Positions 6,381 to 15,113 are shown, counted from the stretch's first letter. The stretch is 43,605 nt of DNA from Bacteroidaceae bacterium (GCA_017617575.1 JAFZVY010000144.1:1-43605), one strand, 5' to 3'. Program-made: numbers and translations. The notes: generated by a model from the sequence alone, not told the origin.

Positions 6381-7361
6381 TTATTTTCCATAAATAAGAG
6401 GAAGCGCCCAGTACAGATACTCGTTAATGTGTCCGTAGAAGTGCTGTCCACCTTCCTTCATCTCGAAACGGAGGTTTGCGTTAGGCTTATTGTAACGGAA
6501 CAAGGAAGCGTTCTTAGAGAGAGCCTCCACGAGATTCTTCTGTGGATTACCTGCTATGTCCTTTGTACCCGTGTAGCCATACACCTCGAAGTCGTTGCCA
6601 TAAGGTGACTTCTCCAGCTGCTCGTTAAGCCATATAGCAGCTGTCTTTGCATCCTGACGCTCACCCTTGTCATTGTGAATCCAGAGGTCGCCACTAAGTG
6701 GGAGGAAATACTTCACGGCATTCACTCCGTATGCAAGCTGGAACCAAGTGGAAAGAGCGCCCATAGAGAAACCTCCATATGCACGATGGCTGCGTGAACG
6801 TGTTACAGCCATGCTGTCAGTACCCTCAAGGAACGTGTTGTAGGCATTCTCAACGGCAGGGATAAGGTCATTCTGAAGCTCCGTATGGAAGTTGCGTGTA
6901 CGAGCAATACCGTCGTTCATACCATTTGAGCCTATGTTCTCGTCGTCATCATAGAATGTAGGAGTAACCACGATGATTGGTCTCATCTTGCCGTCTGCAA
7001 TAAGGTGGTCGAGCACCTGACGAAGAGGAAGCCAGTCCTGTGGAGGAGTGAGGAACGAAGTAGTCTTGTCGCCACCACCGTGCATGAGATAGAGCACGTC
7101 ATACTTAGTCTTCTTGTCGCCTGCGTTGTAGTTGTAAGGGAGATACACCCTCGCATGCTTCTTCAACGTCTTACCGTTTGAATGGGCTGTGTAAGTAAAC
7201 TCCTCAATCTTACCCTGCTTGCTTGCAGGCTGACGAATAGCGTCAGGAATTGGTTGAATCTGTTTGATTGTCTTTTCAAACTCTGAATCTCCTACCTGTG
7301 CCATACTTGACATTGACACGAGGAATGCAGCGATAAATGCTGGCAAAGTCTTTTTAAACAT
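6381..7361 (-). CDS. Secreted CE1-like esterase (feruloyl/acetyl-xylan esterase family)
   Basis: A 326-residue protein with signal peptide MFKKTLPAFIAAFLVSMSSMAQ. The alpha/beta-hydrolase fold shows KYDVLYLMHGGGDKTTSF (oxyanion-hole region, about 87-103), the nucleophile elbow YGGFSMGALS with Ser199, and the C-terminal GGQHFYGH region containing the likely catalytic His (His307 or His311). This matches the putative esterase/CE1 group, whose members remove feruloyl or acetyl groups from xylan side chains, often as esterase domains in xylanase systems. The GH3 enzyme at 20310-22886 would suit the same plant-polysaccharide diet. Its promoter is not clear: GCGAAGATA near 7420 is one base from the usual GCAAAGATA. 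Confidence 0.85.
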   Translation of the reverse strand: MFKKTLPAFIAAFLVSMSSMAQVGDSEFEKTIKQIQPIPDAIRQPASKQGKIEEFTYTAHSNGKTLKKHARVYLPYNYNAGDKKTKYDVLYLMHGGGDKTTSFLTPPQDWLPLRQVLDHLIADGKMRPIIVVTPTFYDDDENIGSNGMNDGIARTRNFHTELQNDLIPAVENAYNTFLEGTDSMAVTRSRSHRAYGGFSMGALSTWFQLAYGVNAVKYFLPLSGDLWIHNDKGERQDAKTAAIWLNEQLEKSPYGNDFEVYGYTGTKDIAGNPQKNLVEALSKNASLFRYNKPNANLRFEMKEGGQHFYGHINEYLYWALPLIYGK

Positions 7362-7974
7362 AATTTTTAAGAATTAGTTTTAGTATTAGTTATTACGATA
7401 TTAAATTCACTAAACGCTGCGAAGATACGAGTATTTTTCGGAATAACGAACATTTAGCCAACTATTATTTCCATACGCCCCTCTATATTAACTAAAATCC
7501 GAGTTAATATATAAAGTCACATATAGTTAATCCAGATGCTTACATATAACTAACATATCAGCTTCCCTCACCTCCTTTTGTCCTATATGTACGGAAGCTA
7601 TCCATCCCCCATCATGGGTGCTTATCGTAAATATTGCCAGCAAGATTTCCTTGCATAACGAGGAAAACAAAAAACGCACGCGAAAAAAAAATATTTGCGT
7701 CCCGATAAAGAATGATTTTGTACGCGTACAAAAATTTTTTTCTACGCGCACAAAAAATCGGCCATTTCCAGCTAATTTTAAAGAACAATTGCGTATGTAT
7801 TCACGCACACATGACTTATCGTAATTATACGACTACAAATCAAAAACGCACAGAATGTAGCATAAGTCAAAATAGGAGTAGGAATTGACATTAAGCAAGC
7901 TTCACAAGATACTTCTCTCAAATGTTAACTTGTTAATTTGTTAACATCGCAAAAACGAGACATTATAGTACAAA
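7362..7974. other. Gene-free intergenic region
   Basis: I see no credible gene. It holds the palindromic TACGCG repeat at 7716-7757, with a degenerate relative just to the left (CGCACGCG...ATATTTGCGT, 7675-7700), and an inverted repeat ATGTTAAC...GTTAACAT (about 7922-7946). The short open frames here are repeat-encoded (TRTKN-type peptides). Confidence 0.6.
7716..7757 (-). repeat. Palindromic TACGCG dispersed repeat, copy 1
   Basis: It contains the 10-bp palindrome GTACGCGTAC (7720-7729), an A5/T7 stretch, then CTACGCGCACAAAAAAT. Read on the minus strand it closely matches the copy at 43382-43428 on the plus strand, so the two are inverted copies of one element of about 45 bp. Confidence 0.75.
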
Positions 7975-8006
7975 AAAAGCCATCGAACAAAAGTTCGATG
8001 GCTTTT
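7975..8006 (-). terminator. Terminator after pgi
   Basis: AAAAGCCATCGAAC and GTTCGATGGCTTTT form a perfect 14-bp stem with loop AAAA. On the minus strand it is followed by a T run, about 30 bp after the pgi stop. Confidence 0.85.
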
Positions 8007-8036
8007 AACTTATATATTCCTAATGATGATAGGATA

Positions 8037-9371
8037 TTACTTCAACTTTGCACGGATAGCTTCGCTCTCCTTCTCGTAGCCTGGCTTGTTGAGGAGGGCA
8101 AACATGTTCTTCTTGTATGCCTCTACACCTGGCTGGTTGAATGGGTTAACTCCAAGGATAAGACCTGAGATACCGCAAGCCTTCTCGAAGAAGTAGATGA
8201 GCTGACCGAGGTTGTACTCGTCAAGCTTCTCGATAGATACCTTGATGTTTGGAACGCCACCGTCAACGTGTGCAAGCTGTGTTCCAAGCTCTGCCATCTT
8301 GTTTACCTCGTCGATGCGCTTGCCTGCGAGGAAGTTGAGACCGTCAAGGTTCTCTGCGTCTGATGGAACTTCGAGCTTAGTGTTTGGCTTCTCTACAGAG
8401 ATAACTGTCTCGAAGATTGTGCGCTCACCGTCCTGAATCCACTGACCCATAGAGTGAAGGTCTGTTGTGAGATCAACAGCTGCTGGGAAGATACCCTTTC
8501 CGTCCTTACCCTCAGACTCTCCATAGAGCTGCTTCCACCACTCACCGAAGTTGTGAAGCTTTGGCTGGTAGTTACAGAGAATCTCAATCTTCTTACCGCT
8601 CTGGTAGATTGCGTTACGTACTGCTGCATATACTGCTGCTGGGTTTGAAGCGTATGGAGCGTTGATGTCGCACTCCTTCTCCATGTCCTGAGCACCCTTA
8701 ACGAGAGCTGCGATATCGAATCCTGCAACTGCGATTGGGAGAAGACCTACTGGAGTGAGTACAGAGAAACGTCCACCTACGTTGTCAGGGATGATGAATG
8801 ACTTGTAGCCTTCCTTGTCTGCTGTTGTACGTGCAGCACCCTTCTTAGCGTCTGTAACGGCAACGATAACCTTCTTTGCCACTTCCTTACCGCGCTGCTC
8901 CTCACACATCTTCTTGAGAAGACGGAATGTGATGGCTGTCTCAGTAGTAGTACCAGACTTAGAGATGTTGATTACACCGAACTTAACGCCCTTGAGGTAG
9001 TCGATAAGCTCTGAGAGGTAATCCTCACCGATGTTGTTACCAGCAAAGAGGATGCGTGGCATATTTGATGGCTGAAGCCAACCGAATGAGCTTGAGAGAG
9101 AGTCGATGACCATGCGTGCACCGAGGTAAGAACCACCGATACCAGCAACTACGACAGCTTCACAGTTCTCCTGAAGAGTCTTAGCTGTAGCGTTAATCTC
9201 AGCGATGAACTCTGGAGTGATTGAGCTTGGGAGGTGAAGCCAACCAAGGAAATCATTACCTGGACATGTAGCATTTTCAAGAGCAGCCTGTGCGCTCTTT
9301 ACCTGAGGCTCAAGTGCCTCAATAGCACCAGCAGCCAAGAACTGGCTTGCTGCAGAAATATTAAGTTTCAT
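8037..9371 (-). CDS. pgi: Glucose-6-phosphate isomerase
   Basis: A 444-residue cytoplasmic enzyme that interconverts glucose 6-phosphate and fructose 6-phosphate. Signature segments are in order: [13 protein letters not shown] (about 75-88), [15 protein letters not shown] (phosphate binding), [19 protein letters not shown], then [16 protein letters not shown] with the catalytic Glu, [12 protein letters not shown], and the C-terminal [15 protein letters not shown] carrying the conserved Lys. The length fits the shorter bacterial class (about 450 residues). It is the last gene of lysS-gpsA-pgi on the minus strand, 142 bp after gpsA, with a strong terminator. I see no separate -7 box in the gap, so it is probably read from upstream. 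Confidence 0.97.
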   Translation of the reverse strand: MKLNISAASQFLAAGAIEALEPQVKSAQAALENATCPGNDFLGWLHLPSSITPEFIAEINATAKTLQENCEAVVVAGIGGSYLGARMVIDSLSSSFGWLQPSNMPRILFAGNNIGEDYLSELIDYLKGVKFGVINISKSGTTTETAITFRLLKKMCEEQRGKEVAKKVIVAVTDAKKGAARTTADKEGYKSFIIPDNVGGRFSVLTPVGLLPIAVAGFDIAALVKGAQDMEKECDINAPYASNPAAVYAAVRNAIYQSGKKIEILCNYQPKLHNFGEWWKQLYGESEGKDGKGIFPAAVDLTTDLHSMGQWIQDGERTIFETVISVEKPNTKLEVPSDAENLDGLNFLAGKRIDEVNKMAELGTQLAHVDGGVPNIKVSIEKLDEYNLGQLIYFFEKACGISGLILGVNPFNQPGVEAYKKNMFALLNKPGYEKESEAIRAKLK

Positions 9372-9390
9372 AATGATTTATTGATATTTT

Positions 9391-9507
9391 AAGTTTGTGA
9401 GTTTTTTTAACTTTGTAAGCTTTTAGTTTTTTTAAGTTTGTGAGTTTTTAAGTTTTTGCTGATAGCGATAATCGCAAGAACTAATAAACTTAAAAATTCA
9501 CAAACTC
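9391..9507. repeat. Inverted repeat in the gpsA-pgi gap
   Basis: Arms 9434-9455 (AAGTTTGTGAGTTTTTAAG...) and 9486-9507 are complementary at 20 of 22 positions, and the loop holds GCGATAATCGC. A third, direct copy of AAGTTTGTGAGTTTTT starts at 9391. The right arm ends only a few bases from the gpsA stop. It could act as an intercistronic stability or termination element. Confidence 0.7.
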
Positions 9508-9513
9508 AAAAAC

Positions 9514-10515
9514 TTATCTAAACGAATCGCTGAGTATCTTTATTTCTACCTGAGGATTTATCTTCTCATATAGTATGTTATACACAGCATCGAGGATAGG
9601 CATATTAACGTGATACATCTTGTTTATCTGCTTCATACACTCCGTACCGTAGTAACCCTCAGCAATCATCTCCATCTCAAGCTGGGCAGACTTAACGGAA
9701 TAGCCCTGACCAATCATCGTACCGAACACTCGGTTACGTGAGAAGTTGGAGTACATCGTAACGAGAAGGTCACCCATGTAGGCAGTATTGATGACACGTC
9801 TGTCCTCTGGCTGAACGGCCGTGAGGAAACGTTCCATCTCCTGCAAGGCGTTGGCAACAAGTACAGCCTGGAAGTTGTCACCGCACTTCAGTCCATGACA
9901 GATACCTGCACAGATAGCATACACATTCTTGAGAACGGAACTGTATTCTATGCCCTCAATATCCGTTGAGACAGATGTCTTGACAAACTTATTAGTCAAG
10001 AGGTCGGCAACGACCTGTGCGTTGTCGAGGTCGCGACATCCTACCGTGAGGTAGCAAAGACGGTCAAGAGCAACTTCCTCTGCATGAGAAGGTCCACCTA
10101 TAGTACATACCTGCTCCTCTGGCACACCATAAATCTTTTCAAAGAAACGACTCACGGTGCATCCCTCGTCTGCCACAATACCCTTGATGGCTGTCACCAC
10201 AAGCTTCTCGCGCATACTCGTCTTGAGTTTCTTAAGATGACTCTTGAGATAAGGCGAAGGTGTGACGAACACAAGAGTGTCCGAATTCTTCACGACATCA
10301 TTAATGTCACTTGAGAAATTGATTCTATCTACATCGAAATGCAGACCTGTGAGATAAGCAGGATTATGACCGAGACGCTTGAATTCTTCTATTCTGTCGT
10401 CTCGGCGCATATACCAATTTATGCTTTCTTCATGATGTAGCAATATCTTTGCGATTGCAGTTGCCCAACTACCACCACCAAGGACTGCTACCCTGCCTGT
10501 ATTTGTAAATTTCAT
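9514..10515 (-). CDS. gpsA: NAD(P)H-dependent glycerol-3-phosphate dehydrogenase
   Basis: A 333-residue cytoplasmic enzyme that reduces dihydroxyacetone phosphate to sn-glycerol 3-phosphate for phospholipid synthesis. An N-terminal Rossmann fold begins VAVLGGGSWATAIAKIL; then FVTPSPYLKSHL, TAIKGI, IGGPSHAEEV, SSVLKNVYAICAGICHGLKCGDN (catalytic Lys and helix) and YMGDLLVTMYSNFSRNR follow. I start it at MKFTNTGR (10515); the longer frame, from 10548, begins inside the GC-rich repeat and adds a non-conserved MAAPSGGRGSI. It lies between lysS and pgi on the same strand, supplying lipid precursor from the glycolytic intermediate next to pgi. Confidence 0.95.
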   Translation of the reverse strand: MKFTNTGRVAVLGGGSWATAIAKILLHHEESINWYMRRDDRIEEFKRLGHNPAYLTGLHFDVDRINFSSDINDVVKNSDTLVFVTPSPYLKSHLKKLKTSMREKLVVTAIKGIVADEGCTVSRFFEKIYGVPEEQVCTIGGPSHAEEVALDRLCYLTVGCRDLDNAQVVADLLTNKFVKTSVSTDIEGIEYSSVLKNVYAICAGICHGLKCGDNFQAVLVANALQEMERFLTAVQPEDRRVINTAYMGDLLVTMYSNFSRNRVFGTMIGQGYSVKSAQLEMEMIAEGYYGTECMKQINKMYHVNMPILDAVYNILYEKINPQVEIKILSDSFR

Positions 10516-10520
10516 AATAG

Positions 10521-10657
10521 ACCCCCGACCCCCAGAGGGGGCGGCCATCCGTAACTGGGGGGAGGATGGCGTTAATAGTTGCTTTTCCCCGATTGCATCC
10601 GTCGGAACAATACATCTGTATGTTCCGAACGGCTGCCCCCTTCGGGGGTTAGGGGGC
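10521..10657. repeat. GC-rich inverted-repeat element (REP/BIME-like) between lysS and gpsA
   Basis: Two similar GC-rich blocks face each other: CCCCC-AGA-GGGGG (10529-10541) in a block from 10521 to 10545, and CCCCC-TTC-GGGGG (10636-10648) in a block to 10657. Each is a hairpin and they are near reverse complements. Between them GGAACA...TGTTCC forms a further stem. The base composition contrasts with the AT-rich gaps around it. It may terminate or protect the lysS transcript. Confidence 0.65.
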
Positions 10658-12409
10658 TTATAACTTTGAGATTATAGCGTTAAGTTCGTCAACGCTTGGC
10701 TTTGTAATCTCAAGCTTGTATTTCTTGATTATTTCACCAATCTGCTGCTGTACCTTCTGAGCATTTGCTCCTGCGAGTGACTCAACAAGGTTGTAACCAG
10801 CCTTCTGGAGTACAGGAACAATCTCCTCGCTGAAACCGATCTCCACATACTTGCTTACAGCATCCTTTGGAGCCTTAACCTCTGGCTTCATTGTTGGGAA
10901 GAGAAGTACCTCCTGAATTGTTGGCTGGCCAGTCATAAGGATTGCGAGACGGTCGATACCGATACCGATACCTGATGTAGGAGGCATACCGTACTGGAGG
11001 GCACGGAGGAAGTCGTGGTCAATTACCATCGCCTCGTCATCACCCTTGTCAGCAAGCTTCATCTGCTCGATGAAACGCTCCTCCTGGTCGATAGGGTCGT
11101 TAAGCTCAGAGTATGCGTTTGCAAGCTCCTTACCATTAACCATAAGCTCGAAACGCTCTGTAAGTCCTGGCTTGCTGCGGTGCATCTTAGTAAGTGGTGA
11201 CATCTCGACTGGGTAGTCTGTGATGAATGTTGGCTGGATGAATGTGCCCTCGCATGTCTCACCGAAGATTTCGTCGATAAGCTTGCCGCGACCCATTGTG
11301 TCATCAACCTCTACGCCACACTTCTTTGCAGCCTCACGCATCTCGTCCTCTGTCATGTTCTCAAGGTCGTAACCAGTCTTCTCCTTAATTGCCTCAAGGA
11401 TAGGAAGACGACGGTAAGGAGCCTTGAAAGATACGATATTGTCGCCAATCTTAACCTCTGTAGTGCCGTTTACTGCAATACAAATCTTCTCAAGCAACTG
11501 CTCTGTGAATGTCATCATCCAGTTGTAGTCCTTGTAGCTTACATAAAGCTCCATACATGTGAACTCTGGGTTGTGGCTACGGTCCATACCCTCGTTACGG
11601 AAGTTACGGCCAATCTCGTAAACACCCTCGAAACCACCTACGATAAGACGCTTGAGGTAAAGCTCAGTAGCGATACGGAGGTAGAGGTCAACGTTAAGTG
11701 CATTATGATGAGTGATGAATGGACGTGCACTTGCACCACCTGCAATCTGCTGAAGTATTGGAGTCTCAACCTCTGTGAAACCTGCCTCGTCAAATACCTG
11801 ACGCATAGTGCGGAGGATTGTGGCACGCTTGAGGAATGTGTCCTTAACGCCATTGTTGACGATAAGGTCAACATAACGCTGGCGGTAGCGAAGCTCTGGG
11901 TCCTCAAATGCGTCGAACACCTGTCCGTCCTTCTCCTTCACGATTGGAAGTGGCTTGAGTGACTTAGCAAGAACAGTAAGAGACTTAGCGTGAACAGAAA
12001 TCTCACCTGTCTGAGTACGGAACACAAATCCCTTTACTCCGATGAAGTCGCCAAGGTCAAGAAGCTTCTTGAAGACTGTGTTGTAAAGTTCCTTGTCCTC
12101 TCCTGGACAGATATCGTCACGAGTGATATATACCTGAACACGGCCTTTTGAATCCTGAAGCTCAACAAAGCTTGCCTTACCCATAACACGGCGGCTCATC
12201 ATACGACCAGCGATGCACACCTCACGGAGAGGCTCTGTTGGGTTGCCCTCTGCATCTACGGCAGGGTCCTTGAACTCTGCGATGATGTCTGTAGAGTAAG
12301 CATTTGTTGGATATTCAGCAGCAGGATATGCATCGATGCCCATATCCTTCAACGCCTGAAGATTGTTTCTACGGTTAATCTCCTGTTCAGATAATTCTAA
12401 TACGTTCAT
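10658..12409 (-). CDS. lysS: Lysyl-tRNA synthetase (class II)
   Basis: A 583-residue class II synthetase that charges tRNA-Lys. An N-terminal OB-fold anticodon-binding domain (about 60-150; AGRMMSRRVMGKASFVELQD) precedes the catalytic core: motif 2 FRNEGMDRSHNPEFTCMELY and motif 3 GIGIGIDRLAILMTG. It is about 75 residues longer than the E. coli enzyme; the extra C-terminal tail (KYVEIGFSEEIVPVLQKAGYNLVESL to the end) looks like the extension found in Bacteroidota LysS. It is the first gene of lysS-gpsA-pgi, with its own promoter at 12455. Confidence 0.97.
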   Translation of the reverse strand: MNVLELSEQEINRRNNLQALKDMGIDAYPAAEYPTNAYSTDIIAEFKDPAVDAEGNPTEPLREVCIAGRMMSRRVMGKASFVELQDSKGRVQVYITRDDICPGEDKELYNTVFKKLLDLGDFIGVKGFVFRTQTGEISVHAKSLTVLAKSLKPLPIVKEKDGQVFDAFEDPELRYRQRYVDLIVNNGVKDTFLKRATILRTMRQVFDEAGFTEVETPILQQIAGGASARPFITHHNALNVDLYLRIATELYLKRLIVGGFEGVYEIGRNFRNEGMDRSHNPEFTCMELYVSYKDYNWMMTFTEQLLEKICIAVNGTTEVKIGDNIVSFKAPYRRLPILEAIKEKTGYDLENMTEDEMREAAKKCGVEVDDTMGRGKLIDEIFGETCEGTFIQPTFITDYPVEMSPLTKMHRSKPGLTERFELMVNGKELANAYSELNDPIDQEERFIEQMKLADKGDDEAMVIDHDFLRALQYGMPPTSGIGIGIDRLAILMTGQPTIQEVLLFPTMKPEVKAPKDAVSKYVEIGFSEEIVPVLQKAGYNLVESLAGANAQKVQQQIGEIIKKYKLEITKPSVDELNAIISKL

Positions 12410-12454
12410 TTTTACCTATATCTTTCTTTATAATTACAAATTCATTTTACCTTG

Positions 12455-12462
12455 CAAAGGTA
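12455..12462 (-). promoter_or_regulatory. Promoter of lysS (-7 box)
   Basis: CAAAGGTA (TACCTTTG on the coding strand) lies about 45 nt upstream of the lysS start. It is divergent from the mscS promoter at 12535. Confidence 0.65.
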
Positions 12463-12534
12463 CAAATAATAATTGACACAATGAAGACAACCGTTTTTTT
12501 TCTTTGCTTTGCACAAATATAATTCGTTTTTGAT

Positions 12535-12542
12535 TATCTTTG
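12535..12542 (+). promoter_or_regulatory. Promoter of the MscS gene (-7 box)
   Basis: TATCTTTG fits TAnnTTTG. Transcription would start near 12549, leaving a leader of about 170 nt before the ATG at 12718. Confidence 0.65.
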
Positions 12543-12548
12543 CACGAC

Positions 12549-12717
12549 TTTTTGAAAGTTCAAAGCAAGAATAAGCCTAGGTAAACTAGATTATCCAGAG
12601 TCTCTAGCAAATAAAACAAACAAAGCAATGCGGTCGTCTTGCATTAGTCATCCCTCTCGCCATATAGAGGAAGAAATGGGACGCAGGTAAGAGGGTCCGC
12701 TTAAATCAAACTCATAT
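12549..12717 (+). promoter_or_regulatory. Long, possibly structured leader of the MscS gene
   Basis: The leader is long for this genome and unusually hairpin-prone. CTAGA...TCTAG lies in its first half; AATGC...GCATT, CCTCT...AGAGG (just past TCGCCATAT) and GGAC...GTCC lie in its second half, the last ending some 20 nt before the start codon. It matches no riboswitch I recognise. Regulation of the channel by this leader is a hypothesis. Confidence 0.4.
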
Positions 12718-13575
12718 ATGGATATACCACAGACAAGTTTAACAAAAGAGCTCTCTCAGATATTTGGAGAGAGAGCCATCAACAACATCACGGACTACGT
12801 CATGGAGTTCAGTTCACGCATCCTCATGGCGCTGTTAGTCTATTTCGTAGGAAAGTTCATCATTGAGAAAGTACTCAAACTGGTACGTGCTATGATGAAC
12901 AAGCGACAGATAGAACCATCGTTACGTTCATTTACGGATAGTGCACTCAGCATAGGACTCTACTTTGTCCTTGGCTTCTCAATAGTCACCATCCTCGGCA
13001 TACAAACTACGGAGTTTGCCGCTCTCTTTGCTGCCGTCGGTATGGCTATCGGTATGGCAATGTCGGGTACGCTCCAGAATTTTGCAGGTGGAGTAATGAT
13101 TCTCCTATTCAAGCCATACAAGGTAGGTGATGTCATCGACGCACAAGGATTCTGCGGAAAGGTGGAACAGATACAGATATTCCACACAATCATTATGACT
13201 GCCGACAAACAGACAATCATCATTCCTAATGGCGGACTTGCAACGGGTTCTCTCAAGAATCTTACGAAATCTCCACATCGTCGTGTGGATATAAACGTGG
13301 AAGTTGCATACGGTACAAAGCCAGAGGATGTGCGTGTCATCCTTCGCAAAATTATTGACGAGGACGAGCGCATCATCAAGGAATCCGGCTTAGAACCAGC
13401 ACTTCCAATGGCCGCCATGTCGGCATCAAGCATCGTGTTCTCTTTCCGCGTATGGGTTGAGTCCGCAAACTACTGGCCAGTACTTTTCGACTGCACAGAA
13501 AGGATTTACACAGACCTCACAGCCGCAGGCATAGAGATACCATTCCAGCAGATAGACGTACATGTCAAGAACTAA
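12718..13575 (+). CDS. Small-conductance mechanosensitive channel, MscS family
   Basis: A 285-residue inner-membrane channel that opens on hypo-osmotic shock. It has three transmembrane helices: about 33-50 (ILMALLVYFVGKFIIEKV), 78-95 (SIGLYFVLGFSIVTILG) and the pore helix about 100-128 with the Gly/Ala-rich AAVGMAIGMAMSGTLQNFAGG. The beta domain follows with FKPYKVGDVIDAQG and IIIPNGGLATGSLKN, both family hallmarks, then the alpha/beta C-terminal domain. The length matches E. coli MscS (286). A 170-nt leader precedes it and a two-way terminator follows. Confidence 0.95.
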   Translation: MDIPQTSLTKELSQIFGERAINNITDYVMEFSSRILMALLVYFVGKFIIEKVLKLVRAMMNKRQIEPSLRSFTDSALSIGLYFVLGFSIVTILGIQTTEFAALFAAVGMAIGMAMSGTLQNFAGGVMILLFKPYKVGDVIDAQGFCGKVEQIQIFHTIIMTADKQTIIIPNGGLATGSLKNLTKSPHRRVDINVEVAYGTKPEDVRVILRKIIDEDERIIKESGLEPALPMAAMSASSIVFSFRVWVESANYWPVLFDCTERIYTDLTAAGIEIPFQQIDVHVKN

Positions 13576-13598
13576 GTAACAACTAAATCAAGAACTAT

Positions 13599-13640
13599 AC
13601 AAAGAGGGCGTGCACCAAGTATGGCGCACGCCCTCTTTGT
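13599..13640. terminator. Bidirectional terminator between mscS and the NTPase gene
   Basis: ACAAAGAGGGCGTGC (13599-13613) is exactly complementary to GCACGCCCTCTTTGT (13626-13640). It stands between two convergent genes and can serve both. Confidence 0.8.
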
Positions 13641-13664
13641 ATCCTTTCTCTACGAGACATCGCC

Positions 13665-14291
13665 CTACTGCAGCTTGAGCAGAGTCTCTATTTCTTCCAC
13701 TACCTTCTGCGCTTTCTGCGCAAAGTATTCTTGGTTATCAATCACCTTGAGGTAAGGGTGACCTATCCAAGCCTCATAAACCTTACGGTCGAGCTCTCGG
13801 GCTATACGCATACCCTCCTCATTTGCCTGCTCATATCTCTGAGCATTAGTGCTTGTAGTATAGAACTCCTCACTACCACAAGCTGTAGTAGTAAGATGTA
13901 GCACAGCATCATAACGGCGACGAAGTCCCTCAGATGATGTTCCTGCAAGCTCCATAAGATGACCCCACATCTCTGCTGTCATATATGCAGAGATATCCAT
14001 TGTGCCACGGTCACAGATGATAAGACAAGGCATATCGAGAGTTTGTGCCATAAGCGTAAAGCGTTCCTCAAATGCAAGCTGCATTTCAAGGGTAGCCTTT
14101 TCACCCTCATAGAAGAAATCCTTGTTCTTAGTAAGATAGTTCATTCCCGACTGCGTAAAAAGCGTTGGCATCTCTGGAATAGTAAAAACCTTATACCCCT
14201 TACGTGAAAAATGCTCAACAATAAGCTCCAAGGCACTTGTCTTACCAGCACAAGGTCCTCCTGTCAGAACTATACGAGTGATTTTGTTCAT
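13665..14291 (-). CDS. AAA_28-type P-loop NTPase
   Basis: A 208-residue cytoplasmic protein. Walker A is LTGGPCAGKTSALE (residues 9-22); the Walker-B-like LIICDRGTMDISAY lies around 90-103; a conserved RYEQANEEG segment sits near 150. This pattern fits the AAA_28 family (NadR-kinase-like/TTD14-like), usually annotated as an ATPase. Its substrate is not known. It follows tRNA-Arg on the same strand but is separated from it by a terminator at 14430. Confidence 0.82.
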   Translation of the reverse strand: MNKITRIVLTGGPCAGKTSALELIVEHFSRKGYKVFTIPEMPTLFTQSGMNYLTKNKDFFYEGEKATLEMQLAFEERFTLMAQTLDMPCLIICDRGTMDISAYMTAEMWGHLMELAGTSSEGLRRRYDAVLHLTTTACGSEEFYTTSTNAQRYEQANEEGMRIARELDRKVYEAWIGHPYLKVIDNQEYFAQKAQKVVEEIETLLKLQ

Positions 14292-14429
14292 TTGATGTTG
14301 TTATTTCTTCGCATTAACCGCCCACTTAACGGTTTTGCTGATAATATCAAAGCAACGTTTCTTAAATGCCGCCTAATCTCCACATTTCTCGCATCCAAAT
14401 GCAAAGAATTAAGAACACAAAAGAAAAAA

Positions 14430-14463
14430 AGGAAATGAATTGAACTTGTCGTATTCATTTCCT
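14430..14463 (-). terminator. Terminator after tRNA-Arg
   Basis: AGGAAATGAAT (14430-14440) pairs with ATTCATTTCCT (14453-14463), followed on the minus strand by a seven-T run. Confidence 0.75.
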
Positions 14464-14493
14464 CTTTTAGTTAGTAGCTTCAACAAATAATAG

Positions 14494-14568
14494 TGATCCG
14501 GAAGGGATTCGAACCCTTGACCCACAGCTTAGAAGGCTGTTGCTCTAATCCAACTGAGCTACCGGACC
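14494..14568 (-). tRNA. tRNA-Arg (TCT)
   Basis: The minus strand folds with acceptor GGTCCGG/CCGGATC, D arm GCTC...GAGC, anticodon arm ACAGC-CTTCTAA-GCTGT with anticodon TCT (reads AGA), T arm AGGG-TTCGAAT-CCCT and discriminator A. CCA is not encoded. It has its own promoter at 14591 and terminator at 14430. Confidence 0.93.
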
Positions 14569-14590
14569 ATCCTTTTTGCGTTAGCGGGTG

Positions 14591-14622
14591 CAAAGGTAGG
14601 TACTTTTTCGCAAAGTACCAAA
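14591..14622 (-). promoter_or_regulatory. Promoter of tRNA-Arg
   Basis: CAAAGGTA (14591-14598; TACCTTTG on the coding strand) is a -7 box, with CAAAA starting at 14619 as -33 box at 20-bp spacing. Confidence 0.7.
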
Positions 14623-14916
14623 AGAAAAGCAAACATTTTTATCCGAGCGCACAAAATTAACATTTTATGCGCAAAACATCAATCGTTTTTTTTAGAATTC
14701 GTCGCCTGTGGCAATGGACTCTTTTAAAAAATGAGTTTACGTGTTTTTAGTCCTCATAAAAGGGTGGGTTCAAAAAGATGCGTCCGACCTTCTGCGGAAA
14801 CTAAAAAACTTAAAAAACTCAAGACCCCCAAAAACCTTAAAACGTCTACAAACCATCAATGCGTAGGTGATTTCACTCACCTACGCTATATGATAGTGCT
14901 GTTATGTTTCTGTTTA
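14623..14916. other. Gene-free region with a strong hairpin
   Basis: I see no gene. GCGTAGGTGA (14861-14870) and TCACCTACGC (14877-14886) form a perfect 10-bp stem about 30 bp past the stop of the short peptide gene. It may end that transcript, although no T run follows on either strand. AT-rich sequence with AAACTTAAAAAACTC-type motifs lies near 14800-14825. Confidence 0.5.
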
Positions 14917-15102
14917 TTACCAGAGTGAGCCAAAGTCGCCACCACGCTGACGTGCATCCATTTCGTCAGAGTAGCCTTCGTCATCAGGATCTGGAGCAGT
15001 AGTACGTCCATCGTTATAGATATCACTTGGAGACGTACATACCATTGAGGCGATCTCAACAGAAGTTACATTAACATTAGGAATAATATAACACTTTTTC
15101 AT
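14917..15102 (-). CDS. Short Bacteroidota peptide, MKKxYxxPxV type (A)
   Basis: A 61-residue protein of unknown function. It starts MKKCYIIPNVNVTSVEIASMVCTSPS, has an acidic, Asp/Pro-rich middle (TTAPDPDDEGYSDEMD) and ends DARQRGGDFGSLW. The N-terminus is not a normal signal peptide. The layout (MKK, Tyr, Ile-Pro, short hydrophobic segment, acidic linker, DAR-x-R then an aromatic end) is shared with the peptide at 17362-17547. I recall many similar unannotated peptides in Prevotella genomes. It starts 11 nt after the stop of the secreted-protein gene 15114-17279, so the two are almost certainly co-transcribed. It could be a secreted or processed peptide, or a partner of that protein. Confidence 0.7.
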   Translation of the reverse strand: MKKCYIIPNVNVTSVEIASMVCTSPSDIYNDGRTTAPDPDDEGYSDEMDARQRGGDFGSLW

Positions 15103-15113
15103 ACAAGATAGAA

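Noticed and set aside
7618-7824. Plus-strand 68-codon open frame (KKRTRKKNICVP...)
   Set aside because: Encoded by the palindromic TACGCG repeat; the same type of peptide (FCTRTKN) appears at the other copy near 43400.
10516-10548. Longer gpsA start adding MAAPSGGRGSI
   Set aside because: The extra codons lie in the GC-rich repeat and are not part of the Rossmann fold.
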